Shown piece after piece: positions 32,866 to 41,942 of a stretch of 64,000 nt of DNA; the stretch's first letter is position 1; every line of letters starts with the position of its first letter. The stretch comes from an uncultured Alphaproteobacteria bacterium. GTDB taxonomy: Bacteria > Pseudomonadota > Alphaproteobacteria > RF32 > CAG-239. The position numbers were made by a program, and so were the translations under genes. A model generated the notes under the pieces. The model was not told where the DNA came from, searched no databases, and worked only from the letters and a program-made list of their open reading frames with translations. The stretch covers positions 1-64,000 of the forward strand of contig CAJUCZ010000008.1 of NCBI GenBank assembly GCA_910585375.1. The letters run 5' to 3'.

Positions 32866-34473
32866 GTGAATAATTTTTTGCAAAGTATAAAGAACTTGTC
32901 ACCGGGACGCTTGGTGTCAATTTCTGCGATTATTATCTTTTTAATCAGTTTTTTTGCTTACATTGCTACGCAGGTAAGTGCCACCGAATACGCCGTTTTG
33001 TATACGGATCTTGAACTTGAAGATGCCAAACAGATTGTAACGCGGCTTGAGACGTCAAACATCAAATATAAACTGACCAAAAACGGTACGGAAGTTCTTG
33101 TTCCCAAAGATATGGTCAATAAAATGCGCGTTGATACGGCCGAACTGGCAATGTCTTCCAAAGGTTCAAACGTCGGATATGAGATTTTTGACAATACCGA
33201 TGCGTTGGGATCAACCAACTTTGTGCAAAACGTTAATCTGATCCGCGCCTTGGAAGGAGAGCTTGCCAGAACGATTCGCTCGGTTGACAACATCAAAAGC
33301 GCAAGGGTGCATCTGGTGTTGCCCAAAAGAGAAATGTTTTCGCGCGAGGAGCAGGCGCCTTCAGCTTCTGTTGTGGTTAAGACGGCACACGGACCGCTGG
33401 ATCTGAAGAATATCCAATCGATTCAAAAACTGGTTGCGGCGGCAGTGCCGAAGCTTGATGTGAAAAATGTGGCAATTGTTGACAGCGCCGGCAACTTGCT
33501 GACCAATAATTATGATGATGAAGAAACGCTGCAGCATGCAAATATTGAAATGATGCGCATGGAGCAGGAGCGTAAAATGGCCATGGCCGTGCAGAACCTT
33601 TTGGAAAAAACGGTCGGCCCCGGAAAAGTCCGTGCTCAGGTCAACATTGAAATGGATATGGACAAGGTCGTCACCAATGAAGAAATTTATGATCCCGACA
33701 GCCAGGTTGCGCGTTCGCAAAGTTCGGTTACCGAAGAGGGTGTGTCCCGTGACAACGAGTCACCGGTAACGGTCGCTCAAAACATTCCCAACGGCGACAA
33801 TGTTCTGAACAATTCAGGAACTTTTAATCAGAATTCGCGGGTTGAAGAAACAATCAACTATGAAATTTCCAAAGTTGTGCGCAATAAGGTCAGAAATGCC
33901 GGTATAGTCAAACGCCTGAGCGTTGCCGTAATGGTTGACGGCCTGTACGAAAAAGACGCCAACGGCCAAATGGTATACCGTGACCGGACGCAGGATGAAA
34001 TGGAACAACTGAGCGCTCTGGTTAAATCGGCGGTCGGATATGATGCCAACCGCGGCGATATTGTGGAAGTTGAAAACCTGAAGTTTGTAGAAATCGCGCC
34101 GGAAACCGTTTCGGAAGAAGAAATCCTGATTATGGGCTTTACCAAAGACGAGTTAATGCGGATTGCCGAAGGTCTGGGGGTTGCAATTGTGGCTGTACTG
34201 GTTATTTTATTGGTAATTCGTCCGTTGATTAACAATGCCTTTGACGCCGGCGGAGCTTCGCAACGGTTGCTGGGTGAGAATGATGAGGAGAACCTTCTGT
34301 TGTCAAACTTCCTGAACGAAGACAATTCGGATCTTGACGAGCTTGTTACCATGAATAAGGTAGACGGCAGGGTTAAGGCCGCCTCCATCAAACGGATTAA
34401 CGAGTTGGTTGACAAGAATCCGGATGCCGCGGTCAATGCCATCAGAGGCTGGCTGTATCAGAATGAAAACTAA
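32866..34473 (+). CDS. fliF: Flagellar MS-ring protein FliF
   Basis: FliF builds the membrane-embedded MS ring. The 535-residue protein has an N-terminal transmembrane helix (VSISAIIIFLISFFAYIA), the YscJ/FliF ring-building domain (VLYTDLELEDAKQIVTRLE...GYEIFD), the RALEGELARTIRSVDNIKSARVHLVLPKREMFSREE signature, and a second transmembrane helix (LGVAIVAVLVILLVIRPLI). The acidic C-terminal tail binds FliG. GGGGA sits six bases upstream of the GTG at 32866, which I take as the start; a TTG four codons upstream is the alternative. It heads the fliF-fliG-fliH-fliN-flbD-flhA-flhF-flhG run. No sigma-54 site is evident upstream. Confidence 0.95.
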   Translation: MNNFLQSIKNLSPGRLVSISAIIIFLISFFAYIATQVSATEYAVLYTDLELEDAKQIVTRLETSNIKYKLTKNGTEVLVPKDMVNKMRVDTAELAMSSKGSNVGYEIFDNTDALGSTNFVQNVNLIRALEGELARTIRSVDNIKSARVHLVLPKREMFSREEQAPSASVVVKTAHGPLDLKNIQSIQKLVAAAVPKLDVKNVAIVDSAGNLLTNNYDDEETLQHANIEMMRMEQERKMAMAVQNLLEKTVGPGKVRAQVNIEMDMDKVVTNEEIYDPDSQVARSQSSVTEEGVSRDNESPVTVAQNIPNGDNVLNNSGTFNQNSRVEETINYEISKVVRNKVRNAGIVKRLSVAVMVDGLYEKDANGQMVYRDRTQDEMEQLSALVKSAVGYDANRGDIVEVENLKFVEIAPETVSEEEILIMGFTKDELMRIAEGLGVAIVAVLVILLVIRPLINNAFDAGGASQRLLGENDEENLLLSNFLNEDNSDLDELVTMNKVDGRVKAASIKRINELVDKNPDAAVNAIRGWLYQNEN

Positions 34474-34491
34474 AAGGACGGTGTAAACGTG

Positions 34492-35514
34492 ATGAAAACA
34501 AATGTAATAGACGATTACAATCTGATTTCCGGTCAGCAAAAAGCGGCAATCTTAATGCTTTCTCTGGATGAAGAACGCTCTGCCACACTGTTTTCTTTAA
34601 TGGACGATGAGGAAATTAAAGAGCTTTCCGTGATAATGGCTTCATTGGGAAAAGTCAATTCAACGGTAGTTGAGCAGCTTTTTCAGGAGTTTACGGACAA
34701 ACTGTCCAATACCGGCACGCTGATCGGTACTTATGAAAGTACGGAGCGGTTGCTGGCTAAGGCGCTGGATAAAGACCGTGTGTCTGTCATTATGGAAGAA
34801 ATCCGCGGCCCGGCCGGCCGGACAATGTGGGACAAACTCGGCAATGTTAATGAGCACGTTCTGGCAAACTATCTGAAAAATGAATATCCGCAGACCATTG
34901 CCGTTATCTTGTCCAAAATCAAGGCGGAACACGCTGCAAAGGTCATCGCGCTGCTGCCGGAAAATTTTGCCATGGAAATCGTTATGCGTATGCTGCGTAT
35001 GGATTCGGTGCAAAAAGAAGTGCTGGACGGTTTGGAAAAAACGCTGCGCAAAGAGTTTATGAGCAACCTTTCCAAATCTACGCGCCGCGATTCGCATGAG
35101 CTTATTGCCGATATTTTCAACTCTTTGGACCGCAACACCGAAAGCCGCTTTATGGAAGCTCTGGAAGAGCGTAACCGCGAGAGTGCGGAACGCGTTAAAT
35201 CTTTGATGTTTACGTTTGAAGACCTTATCCGCGTTGATGCTCAGGGTATTCAGATTTTGCTGCGTAATATTGACAAAGACAAGCTTGCCATCGCATTGAA
35301 AGGCGCATCCGAACAGATTAAAGAGCTGTTCTTCAGCAATATGTCTTCCCGCGCCGGCAAAATCATCAAAGAAGATATGGAGGCCATGGGGCCGGTCAGA
35401 CTGCGTGATGTTGAAGAAGCCCAGCAGTATGTTGTTGCCACAACCAAGGAACTGTCCAATAACGGCGAGATTGTTATCAGCGAAGGTAAAGATAACGATG
35501 AGCTCATTTATTAG
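34492..35514 (+). CDS. fliG: Flagellar motor switch protein FliG
   Basis: FliG couples the stator to the rotor and switches rotation. The 340-residue protein has the N-terminal FliF-binding domain (LISGQQKAAILMLSLDEERSATLFSLMDDEEIKELS), middle FliM-binding domain with the EHVLANYLKNEYPQTIAVILSKI motif, and the C-terminal torque domain (MFTFEDLIRVDAQGIQILLRNIDKDKLAIALKGA...LFFSNMSSRAGKIIKEDMEAMGPVRLRDVEEAQ). The charged torque-helix residues are kept. The ATG at 34492 is preferred; the GTG one codon before is possible. The C-terminal NGEIVISEGKDNDELIY tail is normal for alphaproteobacterial FliG. Confidence 0.97.
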   Translation: MKTNVIDDYNLISGQQKAAILMLSLDEERSATLFSLMDDEEIKELSVIMASLGKVNSTVVEQLFQEFTDKLSNTGTLIGTYESTERLLAKALDKDRVSVIMEEIRGPAGRTMWDKLGNVNEHVLANYLKNEYPQTIAVILSKIKAEHAAKVIALLPENFAMEIVMRMLRMDSVQKEVLDGLEKTLRKEFMSNLSKSTRRDSHELIADIFNSLDRNTESRFMEALEERNRESAERVKSLMFTFEDLIRVDAQGIQILLRNIDKDKLAIALKGASEQIKELFFSNMSSRAGKIIKEDMEAMGPVRLRDVEEAQQYVVATTKELSNNGEIVISEGKDNDELIY

Positions 35515-35529
35515 TTTTAGGTTTTGCTG

Positions 35530-36237
35530 ATGGGTGATTTTCAAAAATTTATGTTTGACAATTTCGTTATCGTTGACGAGAATGAAGTCATCAAAAAAAA
35601 CGCGCCCGAAGCGGAAGAAGCCGAAGAGATTGTTGAAGCGGAAGTTGAGGAACTGCCGGAAGAACCCGCCGTCGGACCTGAACCGGTAGAACCGCCGGAG
35701 AAAACCTACACGCAGGATGAGCTGGATTCTGCCGTGACGGCGGCTGAGCAGAAAGGGTATGAAAAAGGTTTCAGACTGGCGCAGGAAGACGCCGAAAAGG
35801 GAAACACCGCTCTGTTGGGAAATATTGATGCCAAGCTGGCAGAGGTTGTTATCAATGCCGGAGAAATGCGAAAACAGGTTGAGCAACAATATATGGCCTT
35901 AAACCGTGCTGTATTTCAAAAGCTTTTGCCTGATTTGCTGGAAGAGCAGTGTGTTGAAGTTGTGAACAAGTTTATTGCGGACAATTTTGCCAATTTTCGC
36001 ACTGAGGCCAAGCTTTCGTTCTACCTCAATCCCGAAGTTATCGGCCGGGTGCAGGAACAGATTGCAAAAATGGCTCATATTCATGATTTTGAAGGCAAAA
36101 TTGCGCTGCATAAAGATGAAAAACTGGCTAAAGCTGACTGTCGCATTGAGTGGGAAAACGGCGGCGTTGAGCATTTGAGCAATAAACTATTGGAAAAAGT
36201 GGACAATTTACTTGAAGATAATGCCGCTAAAAACTAA
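35530..36237 (+). CDS. fliH: Flagellar export ATPase regulator FliH
   Basis: The 235-residue protein has a conserved short N-terminus (FQKFMFDNFV), a very acidic Glu/Pro-rich stretch (about 25-60), a coiled coil with glycine spacings (AAEQKGYEKGFRLAQEDAEKG), and a C-terminal domain ending in an IEWENGG motif (usual form WxxGG) typical of FliH/HrpE. FliH dimers hold and inhibit the FliI ATPase and tether it to the C-ring through FliN. fliI is not in this window. The ATG at 35530 is preferred over the TTG two codons before it; no clear Shine-Dalgarno is seen, and coupling from fliG (15-bp gap) is likely. Confidence 0.85.
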   Translation: MGDFQKFMFDNFVIVDENEVIKKNAPEAEEAEEIVEAEVEELPEEPAVGPEPVEPPEKTYTQDELDSAVTAAEQKGYEKGFRLAQEDAEKGNTALLGNIDAKLAEVVINAGEMRKQVEQQYMALNRAVFQKLLPDLLEEQCVEVVNKFIADNFANFRTEAKLSFYLNPEVIGRVQEQIAKMAHIHDFEGKIALHKDEKLAKADCRIEWENGGVEHLSNKLLEKVDNLLEDNAAKN

Positions 36238-36280
36238 GCTTAAATTTAGGGAAAACGGCTTATATAAAGAAAGGGCTTAA

Positions 36281-36634
36281 ATGAGCGAAGATTTGAAATT
36301 AGATGAATTAAACGAGAGTTCAATCATCGGCGATGACCCGATTTTGAAAGCCGATAATGGTGAAACGGATTTTGATATTCCGAGCTCTACCAGCGATTTG
36401 GAAGCGGTATATGAAATTCCGGTAAAAGTTTCGGCCATTCTGGGAAAAGCCCAGATGAAAGTCAGCCAGTTGATGAAGCTGAACAAAGGGACGATTATCG
36501 AACTTGACCGCAAAGTCGGCGAGGCCATAGATATTTATGTCAATAATAATCTGGTTGCCCGCGGCGAGGTTGTTGTCGTTGATGACAAATTGGGAATAAC
36601 CATGACCGAGATTGTAAAAACGGTAAATAAATAA
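36281..36634 (+). CDS. fliN: Flagellar motor switch protein FliN
   Basis: FliN forms the bottom of the C-ring and docks FliH-FliI. The 117-residue protein has an acidic, variable N-terminus and the SpoA domain: VYEIPVKVSAILGKAQMKVSQLMKLNKGTIIELDRKVGEAIDIYVNNNLVARGEVVVVDDKLGITMTEI. All family landmarks are intact. A GAAAGG Shine-Dalgarno precedes it. FliM is not encoded nearby, which is unusual only in that fliM is often adjacent in other classes. Confidence 0.95.
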   Translation: MSEDLKLDELNESSIIGDDPILKADNGETDFDIPSSTSDLEAVYEIPVKVSAILGKAQMKVSQLMKLNKGTIIELDRKVGEAIDIYVNNNLVARGEVVVVDDKLGITMTEIVKTVNK

Positions 36635-36651
36635 AAGTCAAAAGAGGGGAA

Positions 36652-38013
36652 ATGGAACTTTTAATTGTTGGCACATTAGACGGACAGATTGGGGCTGCCA
36701 GTAAAATTGCCATCAGTCAGGGCGGAAAAGTTTCTCTGGCTGATAAGATTGAAACGGCGCTTGAGATTTTGCGTTCCGGAACCAAAAATATTGAATTGGT
36801 TATGATTGATGTCAGGCTTGATATCCACAAATTTATCAGCTCTCTGACGAGCGAGCGGATAAACGTTCCGGTTGTTGCCTGCGGTGTTGCCAATGACACT
36901 TCTCTGGCTGTCAAGGCAATTAAGGCCGGCGCCAAGGAATATATCCCCCTGCCTCCCGATCCCGAACTTATCGGCGCGGTTTTGGCGGCGGCTACCCGTG
37001 AGAATCATGCCCTGATTTACGGAGATAAGAAAACCGAAGCCGTTTTGAAGATGGCCAAACAAATCGCCCCCTCCGAAGCCAGCGTATTGCTGACCGGCGA
37101 GTCCGGAACGGGTAAGGAAATTTTTTCACGCTTTATTCATGACAATTCCAAACGTGCCAACAAAAAGTTTGTTGCGGTCAATTGCGCCGCCATTCCTGAG
37201 ACCTTGTTGGAATCAGAACTTTTCGGCTATGAAAAAGGCGCTTTCACCGGTGCCGTTTCCCGCCGTATCGGCAAGTTTGAAGAAGCGACCGACGGCACGT
37301 TGCTGCTTGATGAAATTTCAGAAATGGATATCAGGATTCAGGCCAAACTGCTGCGCGCCATTCAGGAAAAAGAAATTGACCGTATCGGCGGTAAGTCCCC
37401 GATAAAAGTCAATACCCGCATTATTGCCACGTCAAACCGCAATCTTGACGATGCCGTCAAAAACGGCACTTTCCGGCAGGATTTGTACTTCCGTCTGAAT
37501 GTGGTCAACATAAATATTCCGTCATTAAAAGACCGGCCGGATGACATTCCGGTTTTGGCCAAACATTTTGTAAAGAAATATTCCGAGCTTAATGATGTTC
37601 CGATGCGCGATATTTCTAAAGCGGCGGAAGAAAAACTGCTGAACTACCTCTGGCCGGGAAATGTCCGTGAACTGGAAAACACCATGCATCGTGCCGTATT
37701 GCTTGCCGCTGACGATGAAATCGGCGAAGAAGCAATTATTTTGACGGATCCGAATGCGGTTATCAACTTGGATGCTAAAGCTCCGGCGACTTCGGGTGCG
37801 GAAAAAACGGAAAAAGAAGAAAATACCGGTGCTCAGTTCGGCCAGACCGTTGCCGGTGCCGAGCGTGACCTGATTATTGATACGCTCAAACATACTTTCG
37901 GCAACCGGACACAAGCCGCAAACATTCTCGGCATCTCTATCCGGACGCTGCGTAACAAACTGAAACAATACGAGGAGGCCGGTTATCAGGTTCCTCCGGC
38001 ATCTATGGGATAA
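36652..38013 (+). CDS. flbD: FlbD-like sigma-54-dependent flagellar transcription activator
   Basis: A 453-residue enhancer-binding protein. Residues 1-120 form a receiver-like domain that lacks the N-terminal acidic pair and the C-terminal lysine of true receivers. The AAA+ domain has Walker A GESGTGKE, the sigma-54-contacting GAFTGA loop, Walker B GTLLLDEISEMD and WPGNVRELEN. The C-terminal Fis-type HTH is GNRTQAANILGISIRTLRNKLKQY. The arrangement and gene position match Caulobacter FlbD, which activates late flagellar operons together with FliX. The two consensus sigma-54 promoters at 27.2 kb are the likely local targets. It is co-oriented with fliN and flhA with gaps of 17 and 13 bp. Confidence 0.9.
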   Translation: MELLIVGTLDGQIGAASKIAISQGGKVSLADKIETALEILRSGTKNIELVMIDVRLDIHKFISSLTSERINVPVVACGVANDTSLAVKAIKAGAKEYIPLPPDPELIGAVLAAATRENHALIYGDKKTEAVLKMAKQIAPSEASVLLTGESGTGKEIFSRFIHDNSKRANKKFVAVNCAAIPETLLESELFGYEKGAFTGAVSRRIGKFEEATDGTLLLDEISEMDIRIQAKLLRAIQEKEIDRIGGKSPIKVNTRIIATSNRNLDDAVKNGTFRQDLYFRLNVVNINIPSLKDRPDDIPVLAKHFVKKYSELNDVPMRDISKAAEEKLLNYLWPGNVRELENTMHRAVLLAADDEIGEEAIILTDPNAVINLDAKAPATSGAEKTEKEENTGAQFGQTVAGAERDLIIDTLKHTFGNRTQAANILGISIRTLRNKLKQYEEAGYQVPPASMG

Positions 38014-38026
38014 TTGTAACTGAACG

Positions 38027-40153
38027 ATGGCCAAGAACCCGCAAAACGTAAGCGCCTCATTATTCGGGGGCAAATCCTTCAAAGACCTTTTGGTTTCTTC
38101 AACCAAACGCGGCGACATTTTCTTTGCGCTGGCCATTATCTTAATGCTGGTCATTTTGATTATGCCGATGCCGGCCTGGTTGTTGGATATCGCGCTGGCA
38201 TTTTCTATTACCATGTCCTGCCTGGTGCTGATGACCGCCATTTTTATTGAAAAGCCGAACCAGTTCAGCGCCTTTCCGCTGGTATTGTTGATTACGACCA
38301 TGTACCGGTTGTCGCTGAATCTGGCCTCCACCCGCCTGATTCTGGCGGACGGCTATCTGGGGCCGGATGCTGCCGGTCAGGTGATTAAAGCCTTCGGCGG
38401 ATTTATTATGGGAAACAATTTTGTAATCGGCGTTATTGTCTTTGCCATTTTGGTTTTGGTCAACTTTGTGGTCATTACCAAAGGTTCCGGCCGTATTGCC
38501 GAAGTTGCCGCCCGCTTTGCCTTGGACGCCATGCCCGGCAAACAGATGGCAATTGATGCAGACTTGTCTTCCGGCCTGATTACCGAAGACGAAGCCCGTG
38601 CCCGCCGCGAAGATTTGTCAAAAGAGAGCTCTTTTTACGGCGCCATGGACGGTGCATCCAAATTTGTCCGCGGTGATGCGATTGCCGGTTTGATTATTAC
38701 GTTTATTAATATCATTGCCGGTATCATTATCGGTATGGTGCAGAATGATATGACTTTTAAAGCTGCCGGCGAAACCTATACCCGTCTGACGGTCGGTGAC
38801 GGATTGGTCAGTCAGGTTCCGGCGCTGATTATCTCTGTTGCGGCCGGTATTCTTGTTTCAAAGGCCGGCATGACCGATTCAACGGATAAGGTCTTGTTTG
38901 AGCAGGTCAGCAACTATCCGAAGGCGTTGGGCATGAGCTCTTTTATGGCTCTGGCTCTGGGAATGCTCCCCGGTACGCCGGCGGTGCCTTTTGTTTTGCT
39001 TGCCGTGTTGACCGGTGTCAGCGCCTATTATCTGGACAAGCAGCAAAAAGCCGCACAGGCCAAAGCTCAGGAGGTTTTTGAAGAAGAACAAAAACAGGGC
39101 AAAATAGCCAAGGCGGCGGATGAACCGATTTCTACAGCCTTGCGGATCGACTTGATTCGTTTGGAAATCGGTTACGGGCTGTTGCCGCTGATTAATGAGC
39201 AGACCAACAAAAAACTGACCGACCAGATTAAGGCCTTGCGCCGCTCATTGGCCTCCGAGCTCGGCTTCATCATGCCGTCTATCCGCATTCAGGATAATAT
39301 GCAGCTGGAGGCCAACGAATATAATATTTACATTAAAGAGGTCAAATCCGGCAAAGGAGAGCTGCGTCCGACCCAGCTTTTGGTTATGGATCCGCGCGGC
39401 GAACCGATTACGCTGCCGGGCGAGGCGACAACAGAGCCGACCTTTGGCCTGAAAGCCATGTGGATAGACCAATCTTATCGGGAAGAAGCCATGTTCCGCG
39501 GTTATACGGTTGTAGATCCGGCTACGGTTGTGACGACCCATATTACCGAGCTGGTTAAAGACAACATGCCGGAACTGCTGTCTTATGCCGAAACCCAAAA
39601 GCTTTTGGATGAGATGGACAAGGAACAGCAAAAGCTGGTTAAAGAGCTTATCCCTGGCAAAATCAGTCTGGGTGCGGTTCAGCGCATTTTGCAAAATCTG
39701 TTGCAGGAACGCGTTTCTATCCGCGATTTGCCGACTATTTTGGAAGGAATATCCGAGGCCGTGTCGTCAACCCGCAGCCTGATGTTGATTACCGAACATG
39801 TACGTACCCGCCTGTCCCGCCAGTTGTCTAATGCCAACACCAATGAATTTGGCATTATTCCGTTGGTGACGCTGTCGGCGGAATGGGAACAGGCTTTTGC
39901 CGAATCAATTGTCGGGGAGGGGGATGAACGCCAGCTGGCCATGGCGCCGTCAGCCCTGCAGTCTTTCATTACCAAAGTCCGCAACACGCTGGAGGAACTG
40001 GCGGCAAGGGGAGAAACGGCAGTGCTGTTGACCAGCCCGAATACCCGTCCTTTTGTGCGTTCGATTATTGAGCGCTTCCGGCCGCTGACCGTTGTAATGT
40101 CGCAGAACGAAATTTATCCAAAAGCCAAAATCAAAACCGTCGGGCAGATATAG
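38027..40153 (+). CDS. flhA: Flagellar export gate protein FlhA
   Basis: FlhA is the large inner-membrane gate component that receives chaperone-substrate complexes. The 708-residue protein has eight or so transmembrane helices in the first ~330 residues, with the FHIPEP-type conserved region (NQFSAFPLVLLITTMYRLSLNLASTRLIL and GKQMAIDADLSSGLITEDEARARREDLSKESSFYGAMDGASKFVRGDAIAGL). A cytoplasmic domain follows with LEIGYGLLPLINEQ and RDLPTILEGISE. Length and motifs are standard. Confidence 0.97.
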   Translation: MAKNPQNVSASLFGGKSFKDLLVSSTKRGDIFFALAIILMLVILIMPMPAWLLDIALAFSITMSCLVLMTAIFIEKPNQFSAFPLVLLITTMYRLSLNLASTRLILADGYLGPDAAGQVIKAFGGFIMGNNFVIGVIVFAILVLVNFVVITKGSGRIAEVAARFALDAMPGKQMAIDADLSSGLITEDEARARREDLSKESSFYGAMDGASKFVRGDAIAGLIITFINIIAGIIIGMVQNDMTFKAAGETYTRLTVGDGLVSQVPALIISVAAGILVSKAGMTDSTDKVLFEQVSNYPKALGMSSFMALALGMLPGTPAVPFVLLAVLTGVSAYYLDKQQKAAQAKAQEVFEEEQKQGKIAKAADEPISTALRIDLIRLEIGYGLLPLINEQTNKKLTDQIKALRRSLASELGFIMPSIRIQDNMQLEANEYNIYIKEVKSGKGELRPTQLLVMDPRGEPITLPGEATTEPTFGLKAMWIDQSYREEAMFRGYTVVDPATVVTTHITELVKDNMPELLSYAETQKLLDEMDKEQQKLVKELIPGKISLGAVQRILQNLLQERVSIRDLPTILEGISEAVSSTRSLMLITEHVRTRLSRQLSNANTNEFGIIPLVTLSAEWEQAFAESIVGEGDERQLAMAPSALQSFITKVRNTLEELAARGETAVLLTSPNTRPFVRSIIERFRPLTVVMSQNEIYPKAKIKTVGQI

Positions 40154-40167
40154 AAAGGGGCAGATAA

Positions 40168-41124
40168 ATGAAAATAAAAAGTTTCAGCGCTGCCACCTCC
40201 ATGGAAGCCATGCGTCTGGCTTCCGAGGCCTTGGGACGCGATGCCGTTATTATTTCAACCGAAACGCTGGATGACGGACAGGTCAGGATTACCGCCGCGC
40301 TGGAAGAAAAAGAAGAAATCAGCTTTAATGAAGACGATGAGCTGGAATTGCTGGACAGCCGTACGGTTTTTGATGACAGTATTATCCGTGAATGTCTGGA
40401 CTACCACTCTGTGCTGGATTTGGTCAAAGAGCGGGTATTGTCACGGGCGCGCAGCATCAGCAAGACTCAGAAAATTTTTGATGACCAAAAACTTCTGACT
40501 GCCTGTTTTAAGGAAATGTTCAACTTTTCGGCACCGCTGAATACGCCGTCAAAAATCAAACTTTTTATGGGGACGTCGGGCAGCGGTAAGTCAACCGCTA
40601 TTGCCAAAACGGCCACACAGGCCAAGTTAAAAAATATTTCGGCCGGTATTGTTTCGACCGACAATGTCAGAGCCGGCGCCAATCAGCAATTGGAAGCTTT
40701 TGCCAAAATTCTTGATGTTGATTTTATGTTTTGCAAAAACGGTCGGATGTTGTTTGAAACCGTAAAAGAAATTGAAAATAAATATGAACTTATCTTAATT
40801 GATACGCCGGGAATTAATCCGTTTGTTCCGGAAGACGTCGGGAAAGTCAGCGCCTTTGTCGAAGCTGTCAGCGCTGATGCGATTCTGACCATGGCTTCGG
40901 GTCTGAATACTTATGAGGCAATAGAAATAGCCGAAATTTTTACTGAACTTGGCGCCCGCTATCTCATGCCGACCAGAATGGATTTAACGCGGCGTATCGG
41001 GTCCTTGTTGTCTGTTGCCAGCTGTTGCGAACTCGGCTTTTGTTCGGCCGGAGTCAGCGCCAGTATCGCCAAAGGGCTGGCAGAAATCACCCCTCGGTCT
41101 TTGGCTCGCTTAATTTTGGAATGA
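40168..41124 (+). CDS. flhF: Flagellar SRP-like GTPase FlhF
   Basis: FlhF is an SRP-type GTPase that sets the position of flagella, usually at a pole. The 318-residue protein starts MKIKSFSAATSMEAMRLASEALGRDAVIISTETLDDG, the FlhF signature. It has a short acidic middle and an NG domain with P-loop GTSGSGKST, then STDNVRAGANQQLEAFA and LIDTPGIN. The NKxD-like position reads PTRMDLTRRIG, as in FlhF (TKxD variant). The C-terminal RLIL end is present. It is directly followed by flhG, its ATPase partner. Confidence 0.93.
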   Translation: MKIKSFSAATSMEAMRLASEALGRDAVIISTETLDDGQVRITAALEEKEEISFNEDDELELLDSRTVFDDSIIRECLDYHSVLDLVKERVLSRARSISKTQKIFDDQKLLTACFKEMFNFSAPLNTPSKIKLFMGTSGSGKSTAIAKTATQAKLKNISAGIVSTDNVRAGANQQLEAFAKILDVDFMFCKNGRMLFETVKEIENKYELILIDTPGINPFVPEDVGKVSAFVEAVSADAILTMASGLNTYEAIEIAEIFTELGARYLMPTRMDLTRRIGSLLSVASCCELGFCSAGVSASIAKGLAEITPRSLARLILE

Positions 41125-41135
41125 AAGAGGTCTGC

Positions 41136-41942
41136 ATGGAAAACATGAGTGAAAATTTACAGATTATGCCGCGTGGCGCCGGAGCCCGCACCTCCCGTAA
41201 AGGCCGCAACATGATTGCGGTTGCTTCCGGCAAAGGCGGTGTCGGCAAGACATGGTTTTCAATCACGCTGGCTCATGCACTGAGCGGCTTCAAGCAGCAT
41301 ACGCTTTTATTTGACGGCGATTTGGGGCTGGCGAATATAGATATCCAGCTCGGTTTGATGGCCAAATACGATCTTGGCAGCGTTGTCACCGGCGCTTTGA
41401 CCTTAAATCAGGCTGTTTATCACTATGACAAAGGGCATTTTGACATAATTGCCGGCCGTTCAGGTTCTGCGGGACTTGCATCCCTGCCCATTGGCCGGTT
41501 GCAGATTCTGGGAGAAGATTTGAGCGCCCTTTCCGGAAATTATGATAAAGTAATTCTGGACATGGGAGCGGGCGTGGAAAAGCCGGTGCGTATCTTATCC
41601 GGTCTGGCCGAAAAAATTATTGTCGTCTGCACGGATGAACCGACTTCACTGACCGATGCCTATGCTTTTATTAAGATTATGAGCATGCAGTACAGCCGTA
41701 GCGATATTAATATCGTGGTCAATCAGGCCAATTCGCTGCGCGAAGGGCAACGGACGTATGATACGCTGCTTAAGGCCTGCCGCAATTTCTTAAAAATCAA
41801 TCCGCCGCTTTTGGGCATAGTCCGCCGCGACACCCGTGTGCGCGATTCCATTCGGAACCAGACTTCCATCTTAAACCGCTATCCCACGTCCGAGGCCGCT
41901 GAAGACGTGATAGCCATTGCCGGAAAGCTGATAAATGGATAG
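41136..41942 (+). CDS. flhG: Flagellar number regulator FlhG (FleN/MinD-like ATPase)
   Basis: FlhG limits flagellar number and stimulates FlhF GTPase activity. This 268-residue MinD-type ATPase has a short N-terminus, the deviant Walker A motif GKGGVGKTW, switch I LLFDGDLGLANIDIQLGL, GAGV in the Walker B region (VILDMGAGVEKPVRILS), and VVNQANSLREGQRTYDTLL. The ATG at 41136 has AGAGG at good spacing; the ATG overlapping the flhF stop, five codons earlier, is a possible alternative. It overlaps the next gene by 8 bp. Confidence 0.92.
   Translation: MENMSENLQIMPRGAGARTSRKGRNMIAVASGKGGVGKTWFSITLAHALSGFKQHTLLFDGDLGLANIDIQLGLMAKYDLGSVVTGALTLNQAVYHYDKGHFDIIAGRSGSAGLASLPIGRLQILGEDLSALSGNYDKVILDMGAGVEKPVRILSGLAEKIIVVCTDEPTSLTDAYAFIKIMSMQYSRSDINIVVNQANSLREGQRTYDTLLKACRNFLKINPPLLGIVRRDTRVRDSIRNQTSILNRYPTSEAAEDVIAIAGKLING

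Noticed and set aside
34660..35889. Long minus-strand ORF (409 aa) antisense to fliG/fliH
   Set aside because: It is the shadow of conserved flagellar genes and has a Phe/Asn/His-rich composition typical of antisense frames.
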